From contig CM049311.1 of the NCBI GenBank assembly GCA_026874595.1, forward strand, positions 54,935,676 through 54,999,675: DNA of 64,000 nucleotides, given 5' to 3'. The position numbers and the translations under genes are program-made. This DNA comes from Sipunculus nudus. Taxonomy: Eukaryota > Annelida > Sipuncula > Golfingiida > Sipunculidae. The notes beneath the pieces are model-generated. The model was not told where the DNA came from. It did no database searches and saw nothing but the letters and a program-made list of their open reading frames with translations. The stretch's first letter is position 1. Every line of letters starts with the position of its first letter. Positions 1 to 12,469 of the stretch are shown here, piece by piece.

Positions 1-239
1 AATTTTAATAAATAGTTAAACTCTTTTATTATATGTGCTGCTTTAAAGTTATATGGCCAAGTCAAAATCTGTGTGACAATAGCACTCCATTTGTTTATAA
101 AATAAATGAAATCAATCCTCTTCCCCGTCATCAAAGATACTATCAAAATCATACATAAGCTAAACACCAACAACTCATAATAAAGCTTATATTTTTTACC
201 ACACATAACAAGCATGTGCCTCTTTCCCAAATCATATTT

Positions 240-300
240 TTTATCATATATAACAGCTGAGCGCCGTGACCCATGGGTCCCTTGTTTTTATGAAAGGTTC
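240..300 (-). repeat. Dispersed repeat with TGACCCATGGGTCC core
   Basis: A short segment reading GCTGAGCGCCGTGACCCATG and onward on the plus strand resembles, in reverse complement, the sequence near 46386 (AAGTGACACATGGGTCATGA then CGCTCAGC). It also resembles a patch at 20297 with the palindrome TGACCCATGGGTCA. The same core, joined to a GCTGAGCG-like flank in two orientations, points to the end of a dispersed repeat. I associate this motif with bivalve repeats, but that is memory and not a search. The rest of 1-240 is AT-rich with no recognised content. Confidence 0.4.
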
Positions 301-447
301 AAAAGATTATGTTTATTTGACAGACGTCAGATACAGAAGTCGGCCCCTTTAACTTGGTTTTGCTTTACGTCAATTAAGCATTGAATGGTTCCTACAATGC
401 CCACGTGGATTTATTTATTTTTTTTTTCTTTGAAATTTTATCTTAAT

Positions 448-520
448 ATCTCGAGATCTCGACTCAACATCCCGAGGTCTCGAATTAACATCTGGAGATC
501 TTGACTTAACACCTCGAGAA
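448..520. repeat. 21-bp minisatellite, about 3.5 copies
   Basis: Three full units of 21 bp start at 448, 469 and 490, and a partial unit starts at 511. The consensus is close to ATCTCGAGATCTCGACTTAAC. Each unit holds a CTCGAG/AGATCT palindromic core. Copies differ by about 2-4 bases, so the array is not young. I recall the same CTCGAG/GACTTAAC style of short array from molluscan DNA, so this is a weak taxonomic hint. Confidence 0.75.
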
Positions 521-1776
521 ATATTTTTTTTTCTGTCCTAAATCAGCCACCGTACATTCGCTATCGCTAGGCGTTGTTAAAAATAACTAATTAGATCCAC
601 AGGAAAGCTGCTGACAGAAACGACGGATAGGAGAATTAATGACCGACAAGTTAGTATGATTATATTAGATTATAATTGATAGCTCCCAGACCAATCAGTG
701 GATGGGGTTTGTTCTCCATAACGTTATCGATCAGTGTCCGCCAGAAACGTCTTCCTAATATACCGAGGGTTTACATGATCAATATGAATTACCTAAAAAC
801 AACAGCATGGATCTAATGTCTGTAACGACTTTTTAAAATTTACTTTAGAAATACTCTGTTAATAAAAATTAAAATTATCACCGGATTTGTTGTATATACA
901 ACACTAATTTGAACAGAAAATGTCTTTATATTTTTTTCGGATTCCTATTATAACTAGCTGTGAAACAAAGTACCGTGAAACCGAGATAAAAACAGATAAT
1001 ATTCAGATAAAAACAGTATCTGTGTTGATAAATAAAATACCAAATTCTTGAACACGTCATCTTATTCTTTAACATAACGTGTTTACCCTTATGCTTTTCT
1101 GTCAGCAGTAGTGTTTTACGATCAGGATACATTATGCGAAATATCTATTATCCTTCTAATCTAATAAATGAGTCAGGTTTCAGCAAATAAATCAATGGAA
1201 TTGTAGCAGGTGAAACTGTGTAAAAAGATAATGTATGATCTCTGCAGCAAATAGCACTCAAAACATTTACCCAACAACGTGTAGCAGAACAGAATATAAA
1301 AAAAAAAGAGAGTTACGGTGAACTGGAAAAAAAATGATGCCGAATTACGGAAGCCACGACCTCTACTCATACACTTATCTGGTAGAACAATTTTTTATCT
1401 TCCACTGACAAATTGGAGCAAGCAGGAGAGCACCGCCTCCCGACTTACCATGCGGAAATGGTTCATTTTTAACTCTATTAGAGATGATGTTGTCAAAGAA
1501 ACGACGTGTTGTTGTGGAACACAGAGTAACTGAGTGACTGATGTTCCGGTTTATATGAGATTTTGCCTGACCGGAAGGTTTTAATGATAGAACCCTGGAG
1601 AAGCTTTCGTGCACAAGTGACAGTACATTTTTGAATATCCATTGATGACGCTCCATTATTCGCAGCAGATGCTGGTTTAACACCAAAATTTGATCGAAAA
1701 TTCTTTGGCCAATTCCCGAAAAGCCACGAAAATGTCATTGGATTTCGTTCATGACTGCGTGGGTTATGTGATAAAC
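521..1776. other. No recognisable gene; AT-rich unique-looking sequence
   Basis: Both strands have short open frames of at most about 107 codons between 1318 and 1816. They overlap on opposite strands, show no family motif, and have no clear start or splice context. I see no tandem repeat or RNA gene. GC content rises slightly around 1340-1700, which is why short frames stay open there. Confidence 0.5.
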
Positions 1777-1826
1777 AATCACACGCACATACCCAACCAC
1801 ACACGCACAGATACACACAAACACAA
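1777..1826. repeat. Degenerate (CA)n-rich stretch
   Basis: An imperfect CA-rich microsatellite (CACACGCACATACCC, then ACACACGCACAGATACACAC) followed by ordinary sequence. A C8 and C6 run lies at about 1903-1916. Confidence 0.6.
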
Positions 1827-2194
1827 GAGTAGCATTAACGCATACCCTCCTCGCCAAAACAATGACATATTCAGGAATTCATTTGGCCTTATAACACTTC
1901 TACCCCCCCCACCCCCTTTTAAAAAAAATCCTGGCCGGCTAAGGTGAGCCCCTCAGATAAAAAAGTAATATTCACAAGCTGTTGCAAACTTCATAGTCCC
2001 GGAAATCCTATGTCTCAACTAACTTTAACATCTTGCTCGAAACAAAATGTCTGCTGGTGGTTATAGTGCTTGGTTAAGGAGTCTTTACTAAGAAAGTACA
2101 TACAAAACACAAGCAAATTGTTCAAAAAAAGTCTTGCAGGTCGAAATTTGTCAAATAAAACATATTCAGCAAATAGCACAAGCGGTTAACGTAA

Positions 2195-2202
2195 TATAAA
2201 AG
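2195..2202 (+). promoter_or_regulatory. TATA-box-like element upstream of a small open frame
   Basis: TATAAAAG sits in GTAATATAAAAGCGGTGG. About 108 bp downstream, at 2310, a 91-codon frame opens and runs to 2585 without a recognisable domain, signal peptide or membrane segment. A TATA motif is not rare in AT-rich DNA. The only supports are the GC-richer surroundings (2200-2520) and the open frame. I do not call the frame a gene. Confidence 0.15.
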
Positions 2203-2599
2203 CGGTGGTCCCTCTCTTCTGCACAGGAAATACAAACTTACGAGACCAAGCTGACAAGATCAGGTCCCAAGCTCCAGGAGTGAGACCAAATTAACTTCTG
2301 AGGAAAAAGGTGGGACCTCCATCATTATCAGAAACTCTTGGAGTAAGGCAAACTGCAGAGACCAGGAAAATGACCTTCAAGATCATGCAATGCCTGTCGA
2401 TGCGAAATCCACTCTTGCGAAGCCAAGCCCGGAGCATCCAAAACCATTCCCTCACCGCCCGGACCACAGTCCCGGTTCTGAGATTGAGACGTGGTCCTGT
2501 AAGAATGAATTCTTGTCATTATCCTATTCGAAGGAATAAAAGTTTACATCTGAAATTAACATTTTGCAACCAAGAGCAATATTGATCACAATTGACAGT

Positions 2600-3740
2600 A
2601 ATATTGTGAAGCAAAGATGGTAGCGACAATTAGTCACGGTACATTCTTAACTCATCTGTAAGGATGTGGTAATACAGGTATTTCTGTACCTACTTTCTAC
2701 CTACCTTCATCTACTCTCTACCTAGAACGCATTCCTTTGTGTACATCAAACAATTGTATGTTTTGCTGACATGAAAATGAATATGAGGATTATTTGATGA
2801 ATGAATGTGGGAGGACTCAGGTTCGACAATGACGACAACCCATCAAGGATGTATCAGAGTTTAATTCCCGCACTAGAAAACCCTAAAACATACAAAATAA
2901 AATTCCTTAATAAACAATGCCAGAGCATTACTGCTCAAAATAAGTATCCTTGTTTACATGACACTGTGCTTTCGTATTTAGTGTCTTTAAGTCACTTAAT
3001 TAGTTATCATCTATTATTGTCATGCCTGGTCAAGGCCTGATGTTCCGTCAGCGAGTTTAATCTGCTGAATACTGTTGCACTGATTGTGGTACAGATGACT
3101 CTAATTACAAGTATATAAGAGCTTTATACAGTGTTGATAAAACTAAAGCAGACATGTGGACCCTTATATTACAAAGTTAAAGTTAGAAATAACAGTACAG
3201 TGCACTGTTCAGTTTGGGTGCCATTTGAGTAAAATGTAGGTCAATTATAGTTTCCATCTTACAGTTAAACAGAAATAATAATCTTAGATTCTACACATAA
3301 AGAACTTACATGACAATGAGCAAATTTACAATGACCACACTTAACATGTTGGTAGAAATGTTACAGTATACTGTTTGATGTGACAAACACAAACCATAGT
3401 AACGGGTTCAAAATGTTGGGCTCATCCATGTGCAATACACATCCAGGATAAGCAACACACGTACACGTCAGTGTGACCTACAAACCGAACAAGGGAAATT
3501 CTCTGTAACTATACATATACCCCAAACAGAAAGCTCATGGAGTAGGAACTGATCAGATCCCTACTGCTAACTGCTAGGAATTACCATAGAAATTTCACCG
3601 AGACATTAGGCCTATGACTTATATTTTCCATTGCAGCATTTACCCAAAACATCAGTGGCTCATGTAAGAGATTAAAAATTCTACTGAATACCCGTGTGTG
3701 TATGTAGGTATTGGTAAAGCTTGCCCCAGTATATATATTT
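2600..3740. other. No recognisable feature
   Basis: AT-rich sequence without family motifs, long open frames or tandem structure. A short tract at about 2682-2725 repeats CTACCTAC-like words (TACCTACTTTCTACCTACC), a trivial low-complexity patch. Confidence 0.5.
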
Positions 3741-3747
3741 ATATCAA

Positions 3748-4057
3748 ACAAACATTAGTCTAAACATAACCTCCTTTCATGGACAAACATCATTCTGAAC
3801 ATAACCTCCTTCAATGAACAAACATCATTCTGAACATAACCTCCTTCAGTGAACAAACATCATTCTGAACATAACCTCCTTCAGTGAACAAACATCATTC
3901 TGAACATAACCTCCTTCAATGAACAAACATCATTCTGAACATAACCTCCTTCAATGAACAAACATCATTCTGAACATAACCTCCTTCAGTGAACAAACAT
4001 CATTCTGAACATAACCTCCTTCAGTGAACAAACATCATTCTGAACATAACCTCCTTC
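3748..4057. repeat. 35-bp tandem repeat, about nine copies
   Basis: Nine nearly identical 35-bp units begin at 3748. Key words are ACAAACATCATTCTGAACAT followed by AACCTCCTTCARTGA. The first unit is the most diverged (ACATTAGTCTAAAC, TTTCATGG). Inner units differ mainly at one position, CAATGA versus CAGTGA, and the variants occur in adjacent pairs, which suggests spread by unequal exchange or replication slippage. The array ends at CTCCTTCC, after which sequence is unique. Confidence 0.95.
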
Positions 4058-4059
4058 CT

Positions 4060-5560
4060 GCTTCTTTATATATCACAGGGACCATTAACATGAGCAGTTC
4101 ATAGTATAGCATGGATGACACACATACTTCATTGCAACATTCAATTTCCAGCTTAAATGCTTGTCAGAGTGGTATTAAGTAATACAAATAAATAAACTGA
4201 TACCGCCATGATCACCGTGTCATGACTTGGCAAGGACATTCCAGCGTTATGTATATATATAAATCTAAGAATTCAAAAGCACTCTACATGCCTGGGATCA
4301 ACAATAAACATATGTATACCTGCAGATAAATTCTCAGTACACATGTTTAGTAAGCAAAGAAATACTGTCTGTGACAAGATTGTTCTGGAATGAGCACAAA
4401 TACAGGGACACATAAGCCTAATGACGCAGTAGCTCCTGATACACGTGAAACAGAACGGATCACTCTGTAAGAAAACTATTTCACAATAAAACAAGTATAT
4501 CTAAGCCCTTACGTTCACAAGCAGAGGTGTGGACCATCCTGAGAAAGTATCGAAATGAAGGCTGGACACAATCAGGCACAAAATACGGTCTGGAACCTCA
4601 AACTTAGGAGTTTGTACCAGCCCGCGATCGCCTTCCCGTTTGCGCCATCTAGTTTGCGTGTCGTCATTTCCGTTCCGAATACACTGTTAACATGTCTCCG
4701 GAATCACCCGAGTGAGCGAATCGTAAACAAATCTCCGGATTCACCCCATTCCGGATTCACCCGATTGACACCCAGTCACAAAAAATAACTACATAGAGCT
4801 CAAGCTTTAGTCAGGACTAGGATTATAAAAATCTTTATCCAGTGAACATTATATCAGCTCAGTAATATTCTGGCAACTACCGACGCCAGTCTTGCCACAT
4901 AAATTAAATGTGAAACATAAGTTCCTGTTTCCAAGTAGCAAGACACGTCTCATTAATTCAGAAAATTACTGTGTAAAATATATCCTTAGATAACAAGCCT
5001 AAATTACCGAGCTTTCTCTCGTAACTTTCAAGACAAGAGATTAATCTTCGACAAAACGTACTGGTTCCCTTGTGATGACACAAAAAAGTCAAAGAGACCA
5101 ATTCATAGGAAATGGTATCCCTTTTTCATTTGGAGGTGTAATGAGCCGTTCTTATGTATCGGTTCATTGTATAAAATAATATAATTACAATCTGATATCC
5201 GGAAGAGATATAATGGTACATTAGTGAGAAATTAGGGACAATAATGGATTTTTGGGAAGGGGATGCATGGCGTGTACCAAACATTTATTGACGTGCTGCT
5301 GCACAAAGATCTACTGAAAGTGTGATTAAAATGATATTTATTTTATATAAATCATATTGATAATAAAAGGTACCACCATGATATGGTAACAAATTCATAA
5401 TTTGGGGAAAGAGAGACGAATCTGAATAGCTAATAGGAATACTGGTCAGGTTTGCTTCTTGAAGTTTTAAGTTCTGACATATGTGCGGAGATATTCAACC
5501 TGGCGGTCCGTACGTAATAGTAAGTAAATCGGTAGAAATATAAAGTCTTTCTTATTTTGT
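4060..5560. other. No recognisable gene
   Basis: AT-rich sequence. A locally GC-richer patch at about 4620-4770 contains imperfect repetition of TCCGGAATCACCCGA and TCCGGATTCACCCSATT words and keeps a 77-codon frame open, but no domain is recognisable. The rest has no tandem structure or coding signal. Confidence 0.45.
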
Positions 5561-5567
5561 TATTTTA

Positions 5568-5635
5568 CTACTACTACTACTACTACTGCTACTATACTAC
5601 CACTACTACACCTACTACTATTAATAATAATAGTT

Positions 5636-5671
<36 letters not shown>

Positions 5672-5672
5672 T
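5568..5672. repeat. Compound trinucleotide microsatellite (TAC)n-(AAT)n
   Basis: A run of TAC/TGC/CAC triplets from about 5568 merges through TTAATAATAATAG into a pure AAT run of about 11 units ending near 5672. Translation gives poly-Tyr/Asn frames on both strands; these are artefacts of the microsatellite. Confidence 0.95.
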
Positions 5673-5679
5673 GGTGGAT

Positions 5680-7700
5680 CAAAAACTTTATCTTTTTGTT
5701 CAGTCAGCGGAATTAAAGCGATTTGTAACGTTGATTCTGAGGACAGACTTTGGCGTGGCGTGTTGTTAGCCTGAAACCATGCTGTCAGCTGATCAGACAG
5801 TGGCATGAAAATTGAATGTCACAAGTTCAGGGCCGATTAGGTTAGATTATCACCAGTATATTTATCTTTATTCGGTATATGTGTGAATTTATAAGACTGT
5901 TCAGAGTTTCTGGAGAACAGTGGCATCGTTTTTCTATGGAAAGGAAAAAAATAAAAGTACACAGATGTGGATAAAATTCCTTTACTGCAGTAGTTCGATT
6001 TCAGAGAAAATTACACACCATTTTGCCAGATAATGGGAATAAACGGAACTTTTTACACTGTCGACAATGGGAAACGAGGTGGGTAAATAAAGTAAATTCA
6101 CCCACAAGGACAGCGGGAGTCCGTTTGTAAAAGAAATGATCCTGTTTCTTCATTACTTCATTTTTTACCTGGGCAATAACGGCTGATTATGCTGGCAGCA
6201 ACTGTGAAGTTAACAGTTTTGTTCAGACTGCTCTCATGCTCGTATTACTTTACCAGACAACCCATCTTGGGGAGACAATTGGATACATTGATGACAGGAG
6301 GCTCTTCTTAAAATAATATGACCCCTGTTTTTATGTGAACAATGAATGGGGGGGGGGGGGTCTCTTTTTTCCACAATGACATTACGATGTATCAGAAATA
6401 TTCATGTAAAGCATTTCGTTAAATGAATATTCATGATGGATCATGAACATTGAGAAAGCGCACATCTCCGCCATCGCGGATTTTTAAAGACCATGTCTCA
6501 AATAAGACCGCGGGCCTATTAAGACCACCCTTTAGTGAACCGGAAGCTTTCACACTGGTTAACTGGCCTGTAAGTCCCACAGGTTACCAGGAACACGGTT
6601 TTACAGGTTTCACTCTATTTCGTGCAAAACTGACACATTCTATTCCGGTTGAAGAAACTTTGGGTTCCTAATAATTCATAGTAAACAGAGCCTTACATTA
6701 CACGTGAAGTGATTGAGACAAACATGGTATGTTTTCAGATGCAAATGGTATACCCGTTTAATCTCTTTATTTCTGATCCTTTTAATCTTTTTGTTTCACT
6801 ATGATGACCCGTGAGGACGTTTTTTATATAATCAGAACAAAATTACTGGTGACAGATCTCCCGTTTCTTCTTTAAACGGATAATCTGTTTATAAGATTCC
6901 TGAGTAATACAGATGGCAAAATAAAAGTTTATTTCGCATTTTTTTTCTATGGACAAACAATAACCGCGAAATAACACATCATGTTTTCTACTTACTTGCA
7001 CATGCAACACTGGATTTAAATTAAAAATAAAAAACATAGAAAACTGAACATGAGGATTACATTTATATTACCAAAAAAGTACGCAGCTGCCAGGACCGGT
7101 TTGTTAATTTGTTGAAGTATCCGATACACCAGTGTTTTCATTATCGCTCTTCTATTCTAATAAAAATTCCAGTCTTTGTCCAAAATACCAAGGCACCACT
7201 TTTTAACAAACCATGGTACCTCTTAAATCATAATGTAATGAATATGTCCGCATACAGAATTTACCATTCATTACTTGGGCTTACTGATATTCATGAGAGT
7301 GTTGGCATGTCGGAAATCTAAGCCGGAGATGTACCATTGTGTAGTATATGCATTTGAAAAAAATCCTTCCTGCAATGTACAAGCAATGCAAACCGTTTAA
7401 GCAAGACCAAAAATATACGTTATATATCTAGCCGCTTGCGACCCGGCTGTCTGTATTGGACAATATGATATATTGCCGGAATATGAAATTCAAGGAAGAC
7501 AAGTCTTATGTCAGTTTTCCAGTATGACAGGACAGGAATCCATAAAACTTACTATTTACCAAAATCAACCACATATCATAAACTGTTCATCACCTTTTTT
7601 GTTCAGTACCTTTTTGTTGATGCCCCCTGAGATAACAAGCTCCTCCACACACATCATTAGTTACTTCCTTTTCTTCTCTGAGACTGTTCATCGCTAATGG
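5680..7700. other. No recognisable gene; one G13 run
   Basis: A homopolymer of 13 G lies at 6348-6360. The patch 6420-6670 is higher in complexity and GC than its surroundings, begins with near-palindromic ATGAATATTCATG words, and has a 73-codon open frame without family motif. I see no RNA gene. Confidence 0.45.
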
Positions 7701-8010
7701 AAGTTACCCCACTGATGTAGCGGAATATTCCAGCAGGCATTGTGGCCATCCATGGTTTATGGCCACTTTAGAGAGTACAAAATTAAAACAGGTGGGATCC
7801 ACCCTTTGTTCTGCCTCCGGCCTACGTGGTGTTATTAGGATTAATTGAGCTGTGCTGCGGTGATAAAAGCTGGAGGGCTCAGAGGTCTTACGATGAAATT
7901 TTCCTCTGTTTCTACTGTATAGGTGAGTGTATTTTTATGAAGTTAATCACTTCATGGGGGTCCGTAAGCAAGGGGATTATATAAAACATGTTACCAAAGG
8001 AACTATTCTT
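7700..8010. other. Higher-complexity, GC-richer island of unknown role
   Basis: This stretch stands out from the AT-rich flanks. It holds TGGCCATCCATGGTTTATGG, a homeodomain-type core in GGATTAATTGAGC, and GATA-type cores in TGATAAAAGC, all within about 200 bp. No frame is open across it. Such composition suits a non-coding regulatory element, but only conservation across species could show that. Confidence 0.15.
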
Positions 8011-8217
8011 TTCCCTCATACATTCTCGTCATCCATCTCGTGATCGATTGATTAAGAAATGTATTAAAGCCTCTGAAGGCTCCGATGAGAAGCCGGCGCG
8101 TGTGAGCGATATAAGTGGAATATTACGGACATGACCATTGTTGCTGAAGAAATGTGAGGGGGACATCGTAATCCAATGGATTACGACCAGAGGCCCCCGT
8201 TTTCCAACACCAAATAC

Positions 8218-8218
8218 G

Positions 8219-8258
<40 letters not shown>
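8218..8258. repeat. (TA)n(TG)n compound microsatellite
   Basis: About 11 TA units run directly into about nine TG units. Flanking sequence is unique. Confidence 0.95.
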
Positions 8259-8259
<1 letters not shown>

Positions 8260-8261
8260 AA

Positions 8262-9800
8262 TATATTGGTGATGAAAGTACTATTTGTTCAATATTCAAA
8301 ACTGTTTTGAACATCAAAGATATATAATTCAATAGAAAAAAGATTCATGATGAAACATATAGGGCACTGAAGCAAGCGATATCCATTTTTATGATATGAG
8401 ATGAAAGAGTAATTGGGTAAAAACGGAACACTGACCTCGAAATCGCTATCTACAACAGTAACAAAAAATAAATACGTAAAAAATGAGGGAGACAAATGAT
8501 ACTTTGTCCCCATCCCTAAAAGTGACAGGGATATGTCCCCCCTTCCCTCCGTACCCTCCCCGGTGGTTGATTACAAGCCATGATTACAAGCTTTGTTATT
8601 TATCAATAAAGTCGAGTCATATAACATATTGTTACCAATCAGTTAATTATTTCCATTCTGTGACCATATAAGGGCATGCATTTCCTTGTTCGACATCAGA
8701 AGAAATAAATTATCAAAGCCTGGTGGGAAAACCAGAAAAACACAGCACTATGTGATCGATTCATGGATTCATTTTCGAGGAATTAAAATGTAATTTAAAA
8801 ACATGAAAACAGCCAATGAATTTCCAGATGAAACAGAAAAGAACGGTGGGAGGGAGATAGGTATGTAAAGGGCGTAAAAGATAGAGCTGTTTTCTAAATT
8901 CAATAGTCTATTCAGTAAATGAGGTTAAAAAAAAGGGTTTGGAAAATGTTTCTGCCGACATATTACGTATCTTAAGACATTTATCATTGCACAAATTGGG
9001 CTCATCCTTTGAAAGAATTACCAATCCATAACCAAAGAGAATAGAGCAGCCCACGCAATTTTTGGATAGTTTTTTAATAGAAAAATATGCATATGCCTGC
9101 TTGAAAAATATTTTTAATCAATTGTTTTTATTAATTGTTTTTTTATTAATTGATATCCAGCATTAATGGAGAACATTATAGGCATGCTGTATATTAAATT
9201 AGTAAGAAGTATTTTATCCCCAGAGCTTAAATTCAGAAAATTATATACAAAGAAAAATGGAGCGTATCGTCAACGTATCGGGTATCGAATTGAGTGTACT
9301 GTAATACGTATTGTACCTGAGTAGGCAGACCAATACCCAGCCCTTGTAACTATAGATAGTATTACACGACAACAGTGGTGTACAAAGATCATTCTCGGTT
9401 AGTAATTTCATAACTGATAACTAATACATTGAACTTTTGACCAACATAAGATACTGGTGTTAAGTTATTTTTCTTATTAGAATGATGTAAGAAATCAGGG
9501 GCGTCAATATAGGGGGGTTGGGGGTATATATCCCCCTACTTTTTGACAAGGCGGGGGGGGGGGGGGTGGTCAATGTAATCATCCCCCCATACTCTTCAGA
9601 GTATAATATTTATATTTTGCAAATTGAAAATATTATTAAATAGAATTATAGACTTTGGCCCGATTAATGAGTTTACTTTGCAATATTATTGCTAAACCTG
9701 GTTTAGAAAAACTAAACTGAAAACATAATACCTTATTTTTTAAAACCTTATACTTAATTGTTGTATACCTGAAATGCGATTAAGCAAATTTGAAATATGT
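8262..9800. other. No recognisable gene; G-rich tracts at about 9516-9566
   Basis: AT-rich sequence with no family motif. Around 9100-9150 there are repeated ATTAATTGTTTTT words. A GGGGGGTTGGGGG block (from about 9516), facing C5 and C6 runs, precedes a G15 tract at about 9552-9566. The flanks of these tracts do not carry the words of the 330-bp satellite found further right. Confidence 0.4.
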
Positions 9801-9807
9801 CATACAG

Positions 9808-9876
9808 ACGTTGATATATACATATATACATATACATATATACATATACACATTTATGTGTGTGTTGTGTGTGTCT
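9808..9876. repeat. TATACA/TG-rich microsatellite
   Basis: Alternating ATATACAT and ACATATACAT words pass into TGTGTGTTGTGTGTG. It is purely low-complexity. Confidence 0.9.
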
Positions 9877-10089
9877 GCGAGTTATCTCCTCCCCATGAAA
9901 GATAAATTGATGCATATGAAAACATACCCTTTCAGGTAAACACAACCAGTTGTAACGGCAGTGGAACTCAAGAATACTAATTGTGAAAATTCAAAGTAAA
10001 AAGGAATAAAGAATAAGAAATGTTACAAAAACAAACAAAAATTATATACTGTGTCTTTACTTATATCGCATGAATGGTACAAATAGTTA

Positions 10090-10290
10090 TTATGGCTTAT
10101 CGAGGCACTCTCTTAGGCTCAGTTGGTGTCGTTCTGTAGTGTCTAAAGGTGAAGGAAACAAGGACAACCCGGAGAAAAAAGTCCCACTGTCATAACCACG
10201 CCTTGGATCGAACGCGGGTTACCAGCGGAGAGAGCCGAGCGCTTTACTCGTCGACTGTCGAGGCCCTCGACCCCGAAGTATCTTCTAATG
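10090..10290 (-). mobile_element. tRNA-derived SINE-like fragment
   Basis: Read on the minus strand, the segment gives GTCGACGAGTAAAGCGCTCG, then GCTCTCTCCGCTGGTAACCC, then GCGTTCGATCCAAGGCGTGG. The last part holds a B-box-like word (GCGTTCGATCC against the consensus GGTTCGANTCC). The AAAGCGCTCGGCTCTC wording matches the anticodon-side part of tRNA-derived repeats I know from marine invertebrates. The A box is degenerate. A 66-codon frame on the other strand is a by-product of its higher GC. Ends and target duplications are not resolved. Confidence 0.4.
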
Positions 10291-10299
10291 TAGAGATAA

Positions 10300-10980
10300 T
10301 TAATATAAGTAATTGTCTATCAAGGAACAATAGGTATCATTTAATGTGAGAACAAGTGAAAACCTTAGTCTGATTAAAAAACAATTAGGTAGCTACCACA
10401 GGTCTTGATAAGACTTGATAACATGACTGTACAATAGATGAAATATCATCCAGCAATTTTAAAAAAGCAAAAACTGTTCTCAGGTTACGTTAGAAATGCG
10501 GGAACGGTTCTGTGAGTAACATCTGCGCACTGTTCATGGAACTACAGCGTTTACATCATTAATGTTGTAATTATCCTCATATCACATAAACGTTTGTCAC
10601 CCGATAACCTTACGGGTAGCTTAAGAAAAATACTGCCCTTGCCAAGTGATGGACTCACTTGCCTATGGTTCAAAGTGGTAAAGTAGAGATGGTGTTTTTT
10701 TTATATAGCGGACTCATCGTATCGGCACTCAGGTACACGACAAAAGACAAGGCAGTGATTAAGCATCAAATATTACATTAAAGTAATTACAGAATTCAAA
10801 ACAATCTACCAGCATATTTCCAATGACATGAATTACACTGGTTGCTTACACACACACACACAAAACTAGTTAAAAAAGAGTCTGGTTAAACAGTCTCTAG
10901 ACCTCCTAAACTGGCAATACTTGACCCAGACTGGCGGGATACTCTGTTACTAGCAATTGTTGGTTGTTACATGATGTTGC
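10300..10980. other. No recognisable feature
   Basis: AT-rich sequence leading into the first segmental duplication unit. A short (CA)6 lies at about 10850-10862. No coding or repeat signal was found. Confidence 0.5.
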
Positions 10981-11655
10981 AGACAAGAAGTGTAAGAACT
11001 CGAACACTATAAGCCTCGTGACTACACACAACCTCGGGACCAGTCCAGCAGGAATAACCAGACAAAACAAGCCGTGACCAACACCTTAAAATACAAGTCA
11101 ATGAATTTATTGATTATTCTAAATCAGATGGCTCTACAAACAGTAATTCAGTGTTTCGGGTATTCGTTGTTCCTGGTCTTTGTCAAGTAGATAATAAGAC
11201 ACATATGAATCATTGATGAAACATTTAATGACCTTAAATATGAAAAAGATTCCGAGCTCTCAAAGTACATTTGACTACAGAAGGATCAAAACACCCCGTA
11301 TTCAATCAGCTTGCGGGTTCTTAAAAGCGCATCCCCGAGAAAGCTCCGCAATGGCACTTGTAATCTCTGCTTCAAAGAAAAGGTTCAAATAATAACATTC
11401 CTGAAGTCACAAAGGCTGAACAAAAGATAAGAAATCATTTCGAAATGCAGGCATAATCCTGTTTCCCCAACATTTAACCTGACCATGGCTAAGTGCGTCA
11501 ATGCATAATTACATAATTGCATGAACCGTTGACAGATCACATATGAAAATTGCACATGTGTAACTGAACGTTTTCCTAAATAATCACTATGTAACAGCTC
11601 TTAGCATCCCGTTATAGAGCAGTATTGGAATCGTTCTGCAAACATATATACTATC

Positions 11656-11693
<38 letters not shown>

Positions 11694-12380
11694 AAGATAT
11701 AGAGAAATATAAAATGGGTAAGAGAGGGTAAAATGTCGAGTATGTTTAGGGGACATGGTGCCTCTTGTGTAAACTTGTGTAATCTAGAAGGTAGTAGACG
11801 CCATTTACAGTCGATTCAGCATCAAACTCAAACGACTTAATGATAATGACTTTTTTGTGAAAATAAATTTAAAAAATATCAGTACAGTATTTAAATAAAA
11901 GAGCAGTGAGTAACAAATAAAATATGCTATAAGTAAATGTATTGATTTTTCCTTGACCGAGTAAAATACGGGGTTAATTAGCATAGTCCGTCCGCCTGGC
12001 TTACGTATTTTATCGTTTATCTTCATAACTTAGGTAACTAGATAAGGGACCTGCTCTGACAGTCTAAGTCAAACCTTTCTCTCCCCTTGTATAAAACAAG
12101 GTCAGCTGATAAATGCATTCACATCACATAACGGTTGCATAACAGTTTCATCAAAAATACAACGGAGGTTCTTCACAGACCAAGATTATGAATGATCGTA
12201 TCAGTTTTGCTGCTGAGGGGGCATTTAGCCACTCATTTCTTTTAAAACCACAACTCGTTAATATCATAAGTTAACTTTAATGGTATCCATTCACTACACA
12301 TACCTGAATAGAAACAGTGTCGGTTCAGCGACGAGAGATAGACTGAAGATAGTCTGAAGTATTTTAACCTCATATCATTG
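10980..12380. repeat. Segmental duplication unit 1, left part (SD-a)
   Basis: Parts of this block align by eye with unit 2. The segment around 11040-11100 (CCAGACAAAACAAGCCGTGA) matches about 27850-27930. The segment 11900-12340 matches 29670-30330, with shared words such as TAACAAATAAAATATGC, ACCAAGATTA and TACACATACCTGAATA in the same order. A (TA)n microsatellite at about 11658-11692 is private to this unit. The copies are strongly diverged and interrupted by indels. No gene is evident; a 73-codon minus-strand frame (11805-12026) is not preserved in the paralogue. Confidence 0.65.
11658..11692. repeat. (TA)n microsatellite
   Basis: About 17 TA units. The corresponding region of unit 2 does not show it. 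Confidence 0.95.
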
Positions 12381-12469
12381 TATAATATACATTCTAGCAT
12401 AAATTAAGCTTCATCCTCACTAATATTGTATCCATGATGTAAACAGTATTTACAGATCTAAATTTTTTA

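Noticed and set aside
1375-1816. Overlapping minus-strand frames of 103 and 107 codons
   Set aside because: They overlap each other and plus-strand frames, with no motif and no start or splice context.
3748-4057. CRISPR-like array
   Set aside because: Units are contiguous 35-bp repeats with no spacers.
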